Notes: generated by a model from the letters alone, not told the origin. DNA of 64,000 bases from Porticoccus sp002390525 (GCA_943846655.1 OX044352.1:682001-746000); one strand, 5' to 3'; shown: positions 28,208 to 37,503, numbered from the stretch's first letter. Numbers and translations: made by a program.

Positions 28208-29531
28208 GTATTCCTACAGTTTTCATATACTAATGACCATGGCCTTTTTATTTTTTCTTGAGCCTATCTTTGCTGCAACTGTGAATGATATGAGAGTTTG
28301 GAAGGCTCCAGATCATACACGATTAGTACTCGATTTAAGTGATCCAGTAAAATATAAGATAAATTCATTACAAAATCCAGATCGATTAATAATAGATATT
28401 GAAGATACCTCAATAAAAAAAGATGTACTAAAATTTGATCTTTCTGCAACTCCTATAATCTCTGTTAAAAGTAATAAAAAAGAAAAAAATCACCTCAGAA
28501 TTACACTTAATTTAAAAAAACCTCTTAAGCCTAAGCACTTCAAGCTTGGAGTGAGCAAAAAATATAATAATAGGCTGGTAATAGATCTTTATGATATAAA
28601 AAAAATTGGCGGTAAAGAGACCTCTTTTGTTATTCCTAATGATGGGTTAAGAAATATTATTGTAGCTATAGATCCTGGACATGGTGGAGAGGATCCCGGT
28701 GCAATTGGCCCAAAAAGACTTATGGAAAAGCATGTAGTCTTAGCTATAAGCCAAGAACTAAAAAAACTATTAGACCAAAAGTCCGGCTTTAGCGCAGTTT
28801 TAATTCGATCAAGTGACTATTATGTTCCTTTACGTAAGCGTATAAAAATTGCCCATAAAAAACGTGCAGATATATTCATCTCTATTCACGCCGATGCCTT
28901 TAAAAAACCGAGCGCAAAAGGCGCCTCTGTATTTATATTGTCTCGAAGTGGGGCATCCAGCGAAACTGCCCGTTATCTGGCAAAAAGAGAAAATAGTACT
29001 GATTTAATTGGTGGTTCTGGAAGCGTTAGCCTTGATGACAAAGACCCTATTCTAGCTAGCGTGCTTTTAGATTTATCCATGACCGCTACTCTAAATAGTA
29101 GCCTAGATCTTGGAAAATCTGTCCTCAAGTCTATAGGAACTATAGCAAGGTTGCATAAAAATTATGTGGAAGAGGCGGGTTTTGTAGTCCTAAAGTCCCC
29201 AGACATACCATCTATTCTGATTGAAACGGGATTTATATCAAATCCTTCCGAAGCTAAAAAATTGGCTAATAAAACCTACCAAAAAAAATTAGCATATTCA
29301 ATTTTTAAAGGTATAACTCAATATTTTTCGGGCAACTATCCCATCGGAACTCTGCTAGCTTCTGAAAAGCTAGATATTGAGAGACCTCTATATTATTTAG
29401 TTTTGCCAGGTGATACAGCATATAAAATCTCTAAAAAATACAAAATATCAGTTAAAAAATTAATAAAATTAAATAATTTAAAAGGTGATAAAATTTATTC
29501 GGGACAGAAGCTCAGGATTACCGATAAATGA
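28197..29531 (+). CDS. amiB: N-acetylmuramoyl-L-alanine amidase (AmiB/AmiC type) with LysM domain
   Basis: This periplasmic amidase cleaves stem peptides from peptidoglycan during septum splitting. The 444-residue product has a signal peptide ending near FAATVND and an AMIN septal-targeting domain (about 28-135). A zinc amidase_3 domain (about 153-370) follows, with AIDPGHGGEDPGAIGP and SIHADAF supplying zinc ligands. A C-terminal LysM (LVLPGDTAYKISKKYKISVK) binds glycan. The TTG at 28197 has AAGGA eight bases upstream and overlaps tsaE. The mutL-miaA-hfq genes that follow in other gammaproteobacteria are not here. Confidence 0.93.
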   Translation: MVYKYSYSFHILMTMAFLFFLEPIFAATVNDMRVWKAPDHTRLVLDLSDPVKYKINSLQNPDRLIIDIEDTSIKKDVLKFDLSATPIISVKSNKKEKNHLRITLNLKKPLKPKHFKLGVSKKYNNRLVIDLYDIKKIGGKETSFVIPNDGLRNIIVAIDPGHGGEDPGAIGPKRLMEKHVVLAISQELKKLLDQKSGFSAVLIRSSDYYVPLRKRIKIAHKKRADIFISIHADAFKKPSAKGASVFILSRSGASSETARYLAKRENSTDLIGGSGSVSLDDKDPILASVLLDLSMTATLNSSLDLGKSVLKSIGTIARLHKNYVEEAGFVVLKSPDIPSILIETGFISNPSEAKKLANKTYQKKLAYSIFKGITQYFSGNYPIGTLLASEKLDIERPLYYLVLPGDTAYKISKKYKISVKKLIKLNNLKGDKIYSGQKLRITDK

Positions 29532-29582
29532 ACATATATTTTAAGTTACACGTTTAGATATTTGGTATAACGATTTCAGTGA

Positions 29583-29810
29583 TTAAAATTGGACGCCCGC
29601 ACTTTTTTTAGGGATATGCTTTTTCGTTACCTGCCAAAATGTCTCATTCCAAAAAGCATGCGCTTTAGTTGTCCTGATGCTATAGCCATGGTAACCCACG
29701 AATAAAATTCCGTCGTCTTCGATTTTATATATTAGTGCTTCCATCCCTGGATCTTCTTCGTAACCCTTAAGAATTATAAAGTCGCCTACAGATACTTCTG
29801 GTCTTTCCAT
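29583..29810 (-). CDS. Small uncharacterised protein
   Basis: A 75-residue acidic N-terminal/basic C-terminal protein that I do not recognise. It reads VSVGDFIILKGYEEDPGMEAL, then LIYKIEDDGILFVGYHGY, and ends in a lysine-rich tail. The alternating pattern suggests a small beta barrel, but no function can be given. There is no signal peptide or membrane segment. It stands alone, convergent with the amidase and upstream of nothing obvious, with 142 bases to cysE. Confidence 0.6.
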   Translation of the reverse strand: MERPEVSVGDFIILKGYEEDPGMEALIYKIEDDGILFVGYHGYSIRTTKAHAFWNETFWQVTKKHIPKKSAGVQF

Positions 29811-29952
29811 GATAGATCCTATTTATTTAAAGCTAAGTATTTTATAGCTCCGAGCAATATATGTGAATAAAAAAATCATATTTTCTTACTCGGTATTTGT
29901 TACAAAATTCAAGAATATACCAATATAATTTTAATATTTTTTATATTAATTA

Positions 29953-30744
29953 TTATCCAGATAACCCATGATCCATTATTTCTGCAGGGGAGCCTATATT
30001 TGTTGTACCTACAATCTCAGCTGGCACACCAGAGGCAACTGAATGTGGAGGCACGTCTTTTAGAACTACACTAGCTGCAATAATTTTTGAGCCTTCTCCA
30101 ATTTCAATATTACCTAGTATTGTTGCACCTGGACCTATTAACACTCCACTGCGAACTTTTGGATGACGGTCTCCGCTCTCTTTTCCTGTTCCTCCTAAAG
30201 TTACCCCCTGTAAAATAGACACACAATCTTCAATAACAGCAGTTTCTCCAACTACAAGCCCTGTTGAGTGATCAAGCATTACCCCCTGACCAATTTTTGC
30301 AGCAGGATGAATATCCACATCAAATACAACAGATATCCTATTTTGCAACATCAGAGCTAAGGGCCTTCTATTTTTTGACCACAACAGATGAGTAGCTCTC
30401 CATGCCTGAAGCGCATGAAAACCTTTATAGTAAAGAAAAGCAGATAAAAAGGTATGACATGCCGAATCACGATCAATCAATGCTTTTATATCTCTAAGTA
30501 TTGCTTTTTGAGTTTTAGTCTCAGAACTGAATGCATCATCAAATATATCTTTCAAAACATACTCTGTTATAGATTCATGATGAAGCTTGCTAGCTAATAA
30601 GAAACTTAAAGAAGAAAGTAATGATTGGTGAGCCAATATAGTAGCATCAATATATTTGATTAAAGCAGGCTCAGTCTTGCAAACTTGCTGAGCCTCTTCT
30701 CTTATCTGCTCCCACAGTAATTTTAAGGACGAAACTTGATTCAT
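29953..30744 (-). CDS. cysE: Serine O-acetyltransferase
   Basis: CysE acetylates serine to O-acetylserine, the first committed step of cysteine synthesis. The 263-residue product has the helical N-terminal domain (YKGFHALQAWRATHLLW) and the left-handed beta-helix hexapeptide repeats. These include MLDHSTGLVVGETAVIEDC and VTLGGTGKESGDRHPKV. The C-terminus (IMDHGLSG) is short. It is divergent from bioB. Confidence 0.95.
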   Translation of the reverse strand: MNQVSSLKLLWEQIREEAQQVCKTEPALIKYIDATILAHQSLLSSLSFLLASKLHHESITEYVLKDIFDDAFSSETKTQKAILRDIKALIDRDSACHTFLSAFLYYKGFHALQAWRATHLLWSKNRRPLALMLQNRISVVFDVDIHPAAKIGQGVMLDHSTGLVVGETAVIEDCVSILQGVTLGGTGKESGDRHPKVRSGVLIGPGATILGNIEIGEGSKIIAASVVLKDVPPHSVASGVPAEIVGTTNIGSPAEIMDHGLSG

Positions 30745-30846
30745 TGTGGTGCCACTCTATAAAGAATACAACATTTACCCATTATCATAGCCTACGTAAT
30801 TTTTTTCCAGCTATGATATCTTTAATAGACAAATTAATCTTACTTA

Positions 30847-30897
30847 GTCAACGGAAATTATATTTTTGGTTGACAGTCAACCTAACTCGCATATCAT
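30847..30897 (+). promoter_or_regulatory. bioB promoter with overlapping palindromic operator
   Basis: TTGACA (30870-30875) and TATCAT (30892-30897), 16 bases apart, form a strong sigma-70 promoter. A perfect palindrome GGTTGAC-A-GTCAACC (30868-30882) covers the -35 box. A third half-site, GTCAAC, lies upstream at 30847-30852 in inverted orientation to GTTGAC. GGTTnACA is also the half-site of BirA operators, so biotin-responsive repression is plausible, although the half-site spacing is not the E. coli one. Confidence 0.6.
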
Positions 30898-30921
30898 AGA
30901 CATATTCATTAGAGGTGTCAT

Positions 30922-31980
30922 ATGTTACCAAGTTACATGAAACCCGTTCGGCATGATTGGACAAAACAGCAAGTGGAGGATTTGTTTGAGCAGCCTTTCA
31001 ATGATTTAATGTTTCAGGCTCAATCAGTTCACCGTAAAAAATTTAACCCCAATGAGGTTCAATTAAGTACTTTGCTGTCTATTAAAACAGGCGCCTGTCC
31101 TGAGGATTGTAAATACTGCCCTCAAAGTGCGCGTTATGACACTGGACTTGAAGTAGAAAAGCTATTGGCTGTTGAAAAAGTAATAGAAGAAGCAAAATTA
31201 GCAAAAGATGCTGGGGCTACTCGTTTTTGTATGGGCGCTGCATGGCGATCACCAAAAGACAAAGATTTACCATATGTTACAAAGATGGTGCAGGAAGTAA
31301 AAAGTTTAGGCCTAGAAACCTGCATGACTCTTGGTATGCTAAAAGAAAATCAAGCTCAAGCATTAGCAGATGCTGGTTTAGATTACTATAACCATAATCT
31401 TGATACATCCCCTGAATACTATGGCGAAGTCACTACTACTAGGACATATTCTGATCGCATAAATACTCTAGGTAATGTTAGAAAATCTGGCATGAAAGTT
31501 TGTGCTGGTGGTATTGTGGGTATGGGCGAGAGCAAAGCAGACAGAGCCGGATTACTCATGCAGTTAGCAAATCTCCCACAGCATCCAGAGTCGGTTCCTA
31601 TAAATATGTTAGTAAAAGTTGATGGCACTCCATTTGAAGATGAAAAAGATCTCGATCCATTTGAATTTATTCGAACTATTGCAGTAGCTCGCATTATGAT
31701 GCCTGAGTCTCATGTGAGATTATCAGCTGGTAGAGAAAGTATGAATGATGAGCTGCAGGCGTTAGCTTTTTTAGCAGGAGCTAACTCGATTTTTTATTGT
31801 GATTCACTTCTAACAACTGCAAATCCTAAAGCTAATCAAGATATGGCTTTACTTAATAGATTGGACATTGTCCCTGAAAAAAATAAAATAAATATAGATC
31901 CTTCAGATCAAGAAGAAATCCTCCATAAAAAAATATTATCAGCTAAAACTGACCATCTATTTTATAACGCTGTTAATTAG
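30922..31980 (+). CDS. bioB: Biotin synthase
   Basis: BioB is the radical-SAM enzyme that inserts sulfur into dethiobiotin. The 352-residue product has the SAM-cluster motif TGACPEDCKYCPQSA, plus YNHNLDTSPEYY and the C-terminal RLSAGRESM with cluster ligands. AGAGG sits just before the ATG. It opens a four-gene biotin operon (bioB, bioF, bioHC, bioD) driven by the palindrome-containing promoter upstream. The bioA gene is not in this window. Confidence 0.97.
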   Translation: MLPSYMKPVRHDWTKQQVEDLFEQPFNDLMFQAQSVHRKKFNPNEVQLSTLLSIKTGACPEDCKYCPQSARYDTGLEVEKLLAVEKVIEEAKLAKDAGATRFCMGAAWRSPKDKDLPYVTKMVQEVKSLGLETCMTLGMLKENQAQALADAGLDYYNHNLDTSPEYYGEVTTTRTYSDRINTLGNVRKSGMKVCAGGIVGMGESKADRAGLLMQLANLPQHPESVPINMLVKVDGTPFEDEKDLDPFEFIRTIAVARIMMPESHVRLSAGRESMNDELQALAFLAGANSIFYCDSLLTTANPKANQDMALLNRLDIVPEKNKINIDPSDQEEILHKKILSAKTDHLFYNAVN

Positions 31981-31995
31981 GAAAATCGATTCATT

Positions 31996-33177
31996 ATGCA
32001 TTCAATGGATCAAAAGCTTTCAATTAAACTTGCCCAAAGAAAACAAGCCGGTCTTTATCGTTTTCGTTATCAATCAGAATCTCCACAGTCATCTAAAGTT
32101 GTAGTTGATGGAAAAAGTTACCTAGCTTTTTGTAGCAATGACTATCTTGGTCTTTCGAATCATCCATCAGTTATTGATAGATTTAAAGTAGGACTAGAAA
32201 CTTTCGGAGTAGGTAGCGGTGCATCCCATTTAATCTATGGACACTCAACAGAACACCACGCATTAGAAGAGGAGCTAGCAGAATTTATGCAAAGACCAAG
32301 AGCCCTCTTATTTTCAACTGGGTATATGGCTAATCTTGGGACTATAAATGCACTTTGCGGCAAGGGTGATAATATTTTTGAAGATCGATTAAACCATGCC
32401 TCGTTAATTGATGCTGGTCTATCGAGCTTGTCTAAATTTTCACGTTATAGTCATTCCGATACATTAGATCTATCTAATAAAATGCAAAACGCATCTGGTA
32501 GCAAGCTAGTAGTTACAGATGGTGTATTTAGTATGGATGGTGATATAGCTAAATTACCTCAACTAGCTAAGGTTTGTCAAAAAGAACAAGGGTGGCTCAT
32601 GGTAGATGATGCACATGGATTTGGAGTCATGGGAAAAAATGGTGGTGGTTTAACAGAACATTTTAACTTAACTGCTGAAGAAATACCTATCCTTATTGGC
32701 ACCCTAGGGAAAGCATTTGGAACTTTCGGAGCATTTGTTGCTGGCTCTGAGGAGCTTATCGAAACTTTAGTACAATTTGCTAGAACCTATATATACACTA
32801 CTGCTCTTCCACCAGCAGTAGCCTCAGCATCACGTGTCAGTTTAAAGATATTACAGCAAGAGACTTGGCGTCGAGAAAAACTTAAACATTTGATAAATTA
32901 TTTTAGAGAGGGAGCAAAATCCCTAGACATCAATTTGATGGAATCTTTAACCCCTATACAACCAGTTCTTTTATATGACGATAACCTTGTAATGAAAGTT
33001 GCAAATCGCCTTAAAAATAATGGTTTTCTTGTCGGCGCAATTCGCCCACCAACTATCCCTATAAATACATCTAGATTGCGAATCACTATTTCCGCAAAAC
33101 ACGAAGAAAACGATATTGATGCACTTCTTGAGTCACTTAGCAACATCATAAGGGATATGAGGACTATAACTAAATGA
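31996..33177 (+). CDS. bioF: 8-amino-7-oxononanoate synthase
   Basis: BioF is the PLP enzyme that condenses pimeloyl-ACP with alanine. The 393-residue product has YLAFCSNDYLGLSNHP near its start, VTDGVFSMDGDIA, LMVDDAHGFGVMG and the PLP lysine in TLGKAFGTFGAF. It starts 16 bases after bioB. Its stop overlaps the next start as ATGA, coupling it to bioHC. Confidence 0.96.
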   Translation: MHSMDQKLSIKLAQRKQAGLYRFRYQSESPQSSKVVVDGKSYLAFCSNDYLGLSNHPSVIDRFKVGLETFGVGSGASHLIYGHSTEHHALEEELAEFMQRPRALLFSTGYMANLGTINALCGKGDNIFEDRLNHASLIDAGLSSLSKFSRYSHSDTLDLSNKMQNASGSKLVVTDGVFSMDGDIAKLPQLAKVCQKEQGWLMVDDAHGFGVMGKNGGGLTEHFNLTAEEIPILIGTLGKAFGTFGAFVAGSEELIETLVQFARTYIYTTALPPAVASASRVSLKILQQETWRREKLKHLINYFREGAKSLDINLMESLTPIQPVLLYDDNLVMKVANRLKNNGFLVGAIRPPTIPINTSRLRITISAKHEENDIDALLESLSNIIRDMRTITK

Positions 33178-34826
33178 TTGTTAATGATGCATCTGAATTG
33201 ACTAATAAATTGGCAACATGCATTTATTCATGCACAGGTAAGCCTTTTCAGTCAGATCCATTAGTACTCATTCATGGTTGGGGCTCTGATAGTAAAACTT
33301 GGAGCTTAATTCTACCTGAACTGAGAAAACATCTAAACATAATAACTATTGATCTGCCTGGGTTTGGTTGTAATGAATTTTATAAAAAAGATATAAGCTC
33401 AATGAAACAATCAATTTTGGTTAATCATTTTATTGATGGTATTTTGAAAGTAATACCTACCAATTGTAGTTTAATGGGTTGGTCCCTAGGGGGAGCCATA
33501 GCAACTGCAATGATAGGTCAATATCCTTCAAGATTTTCTAATTTAATAACAATTGCAACTAATCCATGTTTTGTCAAAAAAGATGATTGGGATTTTGGTA
33601 TGCCAAGCAGCATATTTAACAAATTTTTAAAATTATTTCAGAATGATCCATCAGTTTGTTTGAAAAAATTCTTCCATCTTCAGCGCTCTGGTGACTTGAA
33701 AGAAAAAAAATTGTTTAAATTTTTACAACCAAGCGAAATAAAAAAAATTGCTCTTTTTGCAAATTCGACTAAAAAAAATCATAGACATATATATTGGTTA
33801 AGGGCTTTAAAATTACTTCAAGAAATTGATAACAGAGATATCTTAAAATCTTTAGAGTCACCAGGCCTTCATTTTTTTGGTGAGAATGATCAATTAGTAA
33901 ATAATCGAGTAGCCGATGAAATCGTATTGTCTAATCCAGCTCATAAAATAAGAGTTTTCGAACAGAGATGCCATTTAATCCATATAAGTAACGCAAAAGA
34001 AATAGCCTCTTCTACAATAAAATTTATAAAAGAAAATCGATATTCTTTAAATAAAAAGAAAATAGCAAATTCTTTCAGTAAGGCTGCAAGTACATATGAA
34101 TCGGTATCTAGATTACAGTCCCAAACTGGAAAAAAACTCTTAACCATGATGCCTAAACAAATAACATCAAATACTATTATTGATCTAGGTTGTGGTACCG
34201 GTTGCTTCGTTAAATCTATACAGAATAAAAACAGCTATTCAAAGATTATAGGGTTAGATTTAGCTGAGGGAATGCTTAAAATGGCAAAATCACAATATGA
34301 TTATACTGGTGTTTGGCTTTGCGGGGATGCAGAAAATATACCACTAGCCAATAACTCTATAGATATTATATTTTCTAATTTAACTTTTCAGTGGTGCAGT
34401 CAGACAGCTACACTGGCTAAAGAAATTGCTCGTATTTTAAAACCTGGCGGTAAGCTATTATTTACTACTCTTGGTGAGAACACGCTATATGAATTAAAAA
34501 CATCATGGATGAAAGTAGACACCTATGTCCATGTTAATAAATTCTTAGATGCGGATATTTGGAAAATAGCTTTTGTTAACGAAGGTATTCAGTTCGAAGA
34601 TTTTCGAGTTTGTGATTATATCTTAAAGTATGGTGATTTGAGTGATTTGATGTATGAGCTTAAAAAATTAGGGGCACATAATTTAAATTCGGGGCAAAAA
34701 AAAACAATGACCAATAAAAAAAATATACGTAATCTTATTAATGCTTATGATCAGTATAGAGACCCAAAGGGAAATTTACCTGCTACATGGCAAGTAATTT
34801 TTGGAGTAGGTGTTCTCGGTGCGTAA
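33174..34826 (+). CDS. Fused pimeloyl-ACP methyl ester esterase (BioH) and malonyl-ACP methyltransferase (BioC)
   Basis: This 550-residue product carries both ends of the pimelate bypass. Residues about 25-285 form an alpha/beta hydrolase like BioH: LVLIHGWGSDSKTW, nucleophile Ser104 (GWSLGG), Asp239 (FGENDQ) and His267 (CHLIHIS). Residues about 293-550 form a BioC methyltransferase: FSKAASTYESVSRLQ, SAM motif IIDLGCGTGCF (about 335-345), GLDLAEGM and SNLTFQWC. BioC methylates malonyl-ACP to start pimeloyl synthesis and BioH removes the methyl at the end. The chain is continuous and overlaps both bioF and bioD. Confidence 0.92.
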   Translation: MIVNDASELTNKLATCIYSCTGKPFQSDPLVLIHGWGSDSKTWSLILPELRKHLNIITIDLPGFGCNEFYKKDISSMKQSILVNHFIDGILKVIPTNCSLMGWSLGGAIATAMIGQYPSRFSNLITIATNPCFVKKDDWDFGMPSSIFNKFLKLFQNDPSVCLKKFFHLQRSGDLKEKKLFKFLQPSEIKKIALFANSTKKNHRHIYWLRALKLLQEIDNRDILKSLESPGLHFFGENDQLVNNRVADEIVLSNPAHKIRVFEQRCHLIHISNAKEIASSTIKFIKENRYSLNKKKIANSFSKAASTYESVSRLQSQTGKKLLTMMPKQITSNTIIDLGCGTGCFVKSIQNKNSYSKIIGLDLAEGMLKMAKSQYDYTGVWLCGDAENIPLANNSIDIIFSNLTFQWCSQTATLAKEIARILKPGGKLLFTTLGENTLYELKTSWMKVDTYVHVNKFLDADIWKIAFVNEGIQFEDFRVCDYILKYGDLSDLMYELKKLGAHNLNSGQKKTMTNKKNIRNLINAYDQYRDPKGNLPATWQVIFGVGVLGA

Positions 34827-35499
34827 ATCATACTTTATTACAGGAACCAGTACAGGTGTTGGAAAGACACGTATTGCCACAGGTATTCTTGCTGGAGTCT
34901 CAAGATTAGGTTTTTCTACTGCAGGTTTTAAGCCAGTTGCTGCTGGATGTGAACGGACAACAGATGGTTTACAGAACGGTGATGCTCAGAAGCTATTATC
35001 TCAAACGTCTTTGTCATTAAGTTATGAGCAAGTTAACCCTATAGCACTTGAGCCTGCTATCGCCCCTCATATAGCAGCTGAAGAGATAGGTCAGCGCTTG
35101 AGCGCTGCTCGGTTAGCTGGATTTTATCGAGGACTCATGACAAATAGTCCGAATTTTTCTGTAGTAGAGGGGGCTGGAGGTTGGAGGGTTCCAATTAATA
35201 ACCAAGAAAATTTCTCCGATTTCGCAAAATTGATTAAATTACCTGTAATACTTGTTGTCGGTATGGATCTTGGTTGTATCAATCACGCTATACTAACTGC
35301 TGAAGCTATCCGTAAAGACAACCTAGTATTGGCAGGTTGGATTGCTAATCAGATTGTTCCTATGATGAATCGCTATAAAGAAAATATATCAACTTTACAA
35401 CACTGGATTTCATCACCCATGATTGGGGAGTTGGCTCATGATCCACATGCCACTCCTGATGAAACAGCTGATCAGTTAAATATTAAATCTTTGATATAA
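34819..35499 (+). CDS. bioD: Dethiobiotin synthetase
   Basis: BioD closes the ureido ring using ATP and CO2. The product has the P-loop FITGTSTGVGKTRIA, FKPVAAGCE and VVEGAGGWRVP. I chose the GTG at 34819, giving RKSYFITGT directly after the start and AGG eight bases upstream; a GTG three codons earlier (34810) is also possible. Either way the gene begins inside the 3' end of bioHC, consistent with translational coupling. Confidence 0.93.
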   Translation: MRKSYFITGTSTGVGKTRIATGILAGVSRLGFSTAGFKPVAAGCERTTDGLQNGDAQKLLSQTSLSLSYEQVNPIALEPAIAPHIAAEEIGQRLSAARLAGFYRGLMTNSPNFSVVEGAGGWRVPINNQENFSDFAKLIKLPVILVVGMDLGCINHAILTAEAIRKDNLVLAGWIANQIVPMMNRYKENISTLQHWISSPMIGELAHDPHATPDETADQLNIKSLI

Positions 35500-35533
35500 T
35501 GTTTAAAAGAAAATTACTTAGTACTTAAACACG

Positions 35534-35734
35534 ATGGTGAGTTTTATGGGCATGAGAAGTAAAGAAGAATATAACGAAGAGGATTTAGCTAGGATTAATG
35601 AGGTAGTTAATTCTGGAATCCATTCTATCGAACGAAAACCATTTAGGTTTAGATTATTGTTCTGGTGGTGGGTTGTGGTGGGAGTATTAGGTGGCATTAG
35701 CTGGATATCAGCCAAGCTCGTGGGGGTTGTTTAA
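35534..35734 (+). CDS. Small membrane protein, DUF3094-like
   Basis: A 66-residue protein with a charged N-terminus (EEDLARINEVVNSGIHSIERKPFR) and one C-terminal transmembrane helix (FWWWVVVGVLGGISWISAKL). The pattern of a short acidic helix, ERKPFR, and a single helix fits the DUF3094 family of gammaproteobacterial membrane proteins. The function is unknown. It follows bioD by 34 bases and ends before a strong terminator. The start could be any of three nearby in-frame ATGs. Confidence 0.7.
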   Translation: MVSFMGMRSKEEYNEEDLARINEVVNSGIHSIERKPFRFRLLFWWWVVVGVLGGISWISAKLVGVV

Positions 35735-35749
35735 ACTTTAATCATGGAC

Positions 35750-35791
35750 ATCCATATTGCAGAACTGAAAAAATCTGCAATATGGATTTTT
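35750..35791 (+). terminator. Rho-independent terminator of the biotin operon
   Basis: A perfect 14-pair stem (35750-35763 with 35774-35787) encloses a ten-base loop and is followed by TTTT. It lies after the DUF3094 gene and before the convergent oxidoreductase, and would end the bioB-to-DUF3094 transcript. Confidence 0.88.
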
Positions 35792-35829
35792 GTCTCGAAA
35801 TATGTTCAGAGTTAATCATACTTTGAATT

Positions 35830-36843
35830 TCAGATTTCTTTTACACGCACCATAAGTTTCCCATTATTTTCTCCAGTATATAATTTTTTTACGCCATCAA
35901 GAGCCGTCTCTAAACCTTCTGATACATCGAGACGAACTTTAATTTTTCCCTCAGACATCCATTTGAGGATAGACTCATTAGCTTCAGGAAAACGCTCCAG
36001 ATAATCTAGGATAATAAAACCTTGAATTTTAAGCCTATGCATTAATATCAAGCTATAATTATAGGGCCCCGGCACTGGTTCTAAGGCGTTATATTGAGAT
36101 ATAAGACCACATGTAGGGATCCTTCCATGTAGGTTCATTAATTTTAAGCATTCGTCAAGGATGGTGCCGCCAACATTATCAAAATATATATCAATACCAT
36201 TTGGACAGCTCTTAGAGAGCGCATCAGGTAAATTTGCAGTTTTATAGTTTATAGCGGCATCAAAACCTAGCTCTTCTTTGATCCATCGACATTTTTCATC
36301 AGACCCGGTTAATCCAACTACACGACAGCCTTTGATCTTTGCTATTTGACCAGCAATTGATCCAACAGCGCCAGCTGCAGTGGAAACTACTACAGTTTCT
36401 CCAGCCTTAGGTTCTCCTATATCTAATAAACAAAAATATGCTGAGGGCCCAACAAGCGCCAGAGTTGCAAATGCGTCCATCGCAGATACATTGTCGACTT
36501 GACTCAATAAACCTACAGATTCGGGTGAACCAATTTGATAGTCAGACCATGTTCCAATTCCACTTACAATATCGCCTTTTTTAAAATCAGGAGTCATGCT
36601 CTCAAGGACCGTACCGCATACTACACCTCTCATTGGTTCGCCTAGTACAACGGGCGGCATATATTGCGTCTCATCACTCATCCAAATTCTATTTGTGGGG
36701 TCTAAGGACAAGTAGTTAAGTTGAAAAAGGCATTCCCCATCTTTTGGTTGAGGTATATTTTCTTTCTCGAGACTTAATGTATTATTTGTGATATTTCCAA
36801 CAGGCCTCTCTTGAAGTCGCCAGACACGATTATTTTTACTCAT
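35830..36843 (-). CDS. Zinc-independent MDR-family NADP-dependent oxidoreductase (CurA-like)
   Basis: A 337-residue medium-chain reductase of the prostaglandin-reductase/CurA group. It starts NRVWRLQERPVG, then LDPTNRIWM and GEPMRGVVCG. The NADP fold is VVVSTAAGAVGSIAGQIAKI, followed by FDNVGGTILDECL. The zinc-ligand cysteines of alcohol dehydrogenases are absent. Such enzymes reduce alpha,beta-unsaturated carbonyls; the substrate here is unknown. It appears to be a single gene. Confidence 0.88.
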   Translation of the reverse strand: MSKNNRVWRLQERPVGNITNNTLSLEKENIPQPKDGECLFQLNYLSLDPTNRIWMSDETQYMPPVVLGEPMRGVVCGTVLESMTPDFKKGDIVSGIGTWSDYQIGSPESVGLLSQVDNVSAMDAFATLALVGPSAYFCLLDIGEPKAGETVVVSTAAGAVGSIAGQIAKIKGCRVVGLTGSDEKCRWIKEELGFDAAINYKTANLPDALSKSCPNGIDIYFDNVGGTILDECLKLMNLHGRIPTCGLISQYNALEPVPGPYNYSLILMHRLKIQGFIILDYLERFPEANESILKWMSEGKIKVRLDVSEGLETALDGVKKLYTGENNGKLMVRVKEI

Positions 36844-36963
36844 AATTAACCCCTAAAATTTTTTGTTGATTCAGCTGAAATTTTGTTTAAACAATCACAA
36901 CACATACTAAAAATATTATAAATGATAAACACTCTAATTTTTAGAAAATAATAACCCCTTAAC

Positions 36964-37455
36964 CTATTTGACAACAAAAACATCGTACTTAACAAAACCT
37001 TTATCACCAAATTGGATTTCCACCATCTTGTTAATAGTTTGGATTTCATTAAGCCAATTGTATTTTTTAGATGAAGTTTGAAAAGTAGGAGCCGCTAAAA
37101 AATAAGGTATATCTTTATATGTTAGTCGTTCCCCATTTGTTAATCGTTCAAGGCTTTCAGGGGTATTTTTTATTATTCCATTGTACGTTAGATATATATA
37201 AGCATCATCATCAGTTTTTATTAGCCCTCTTACATCTAGACGAAAATTCCCAGAAGGCATAATACGTAGCCAGTCAGCGCCAGGAGCAATAAATTTACCA
37301 TTAATTTTTGGCCCAGTAACCCAACCCCCTTCGCGCACGTTAACTATCATCATGCCCTCATCAATTGCCAATGGCGGATCCAAGGGAGCCTCATAGCTCA
37401 TTATATATTCGGTAGTGATTTTAGTGCTCTGTATATTTGAGTTTTCTTTTTTCAT
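36964..37455 (-). CDS. DUF3237 domain protein
   Basis: A 163-residue protein fitting DUF3237: SYEAPLDPPLAIDEGMMIV, GGWVTGPKINGKFIAPGADW, LDVRGLIKTDDDAYIYLTYNG and a C-terminal FGDKGFVKYDVFVV. The family forms a beta barrel of unknown function. It has no signal peptide, so it is probably cytoplasmic. It lies between the oxidoreductase and the end of the twelve-gene envelope operon and is probably not part of it. Confidence 0.8.
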   Translation of the reverse strand: MKKENSNIQSTKITTEYIMSYEAPLDPPLAIDEGMMIVNVREGGWVTGPKINGKFIAPGADWLRIMPSGNFRLDVRGLIKTDDDAYIYLTYNGIIKNTPESLERLTNGERLTYKDIPYFLAAPTFQTSSKKYNWLNEIQTINKMVEIQFGDKGFVKYDVFVVK

Positions 37456-37503
37456 AAAAAATCCTTATATTAGAATTAAATATTTTTATGCAGCGAAAGC
37501 TTT

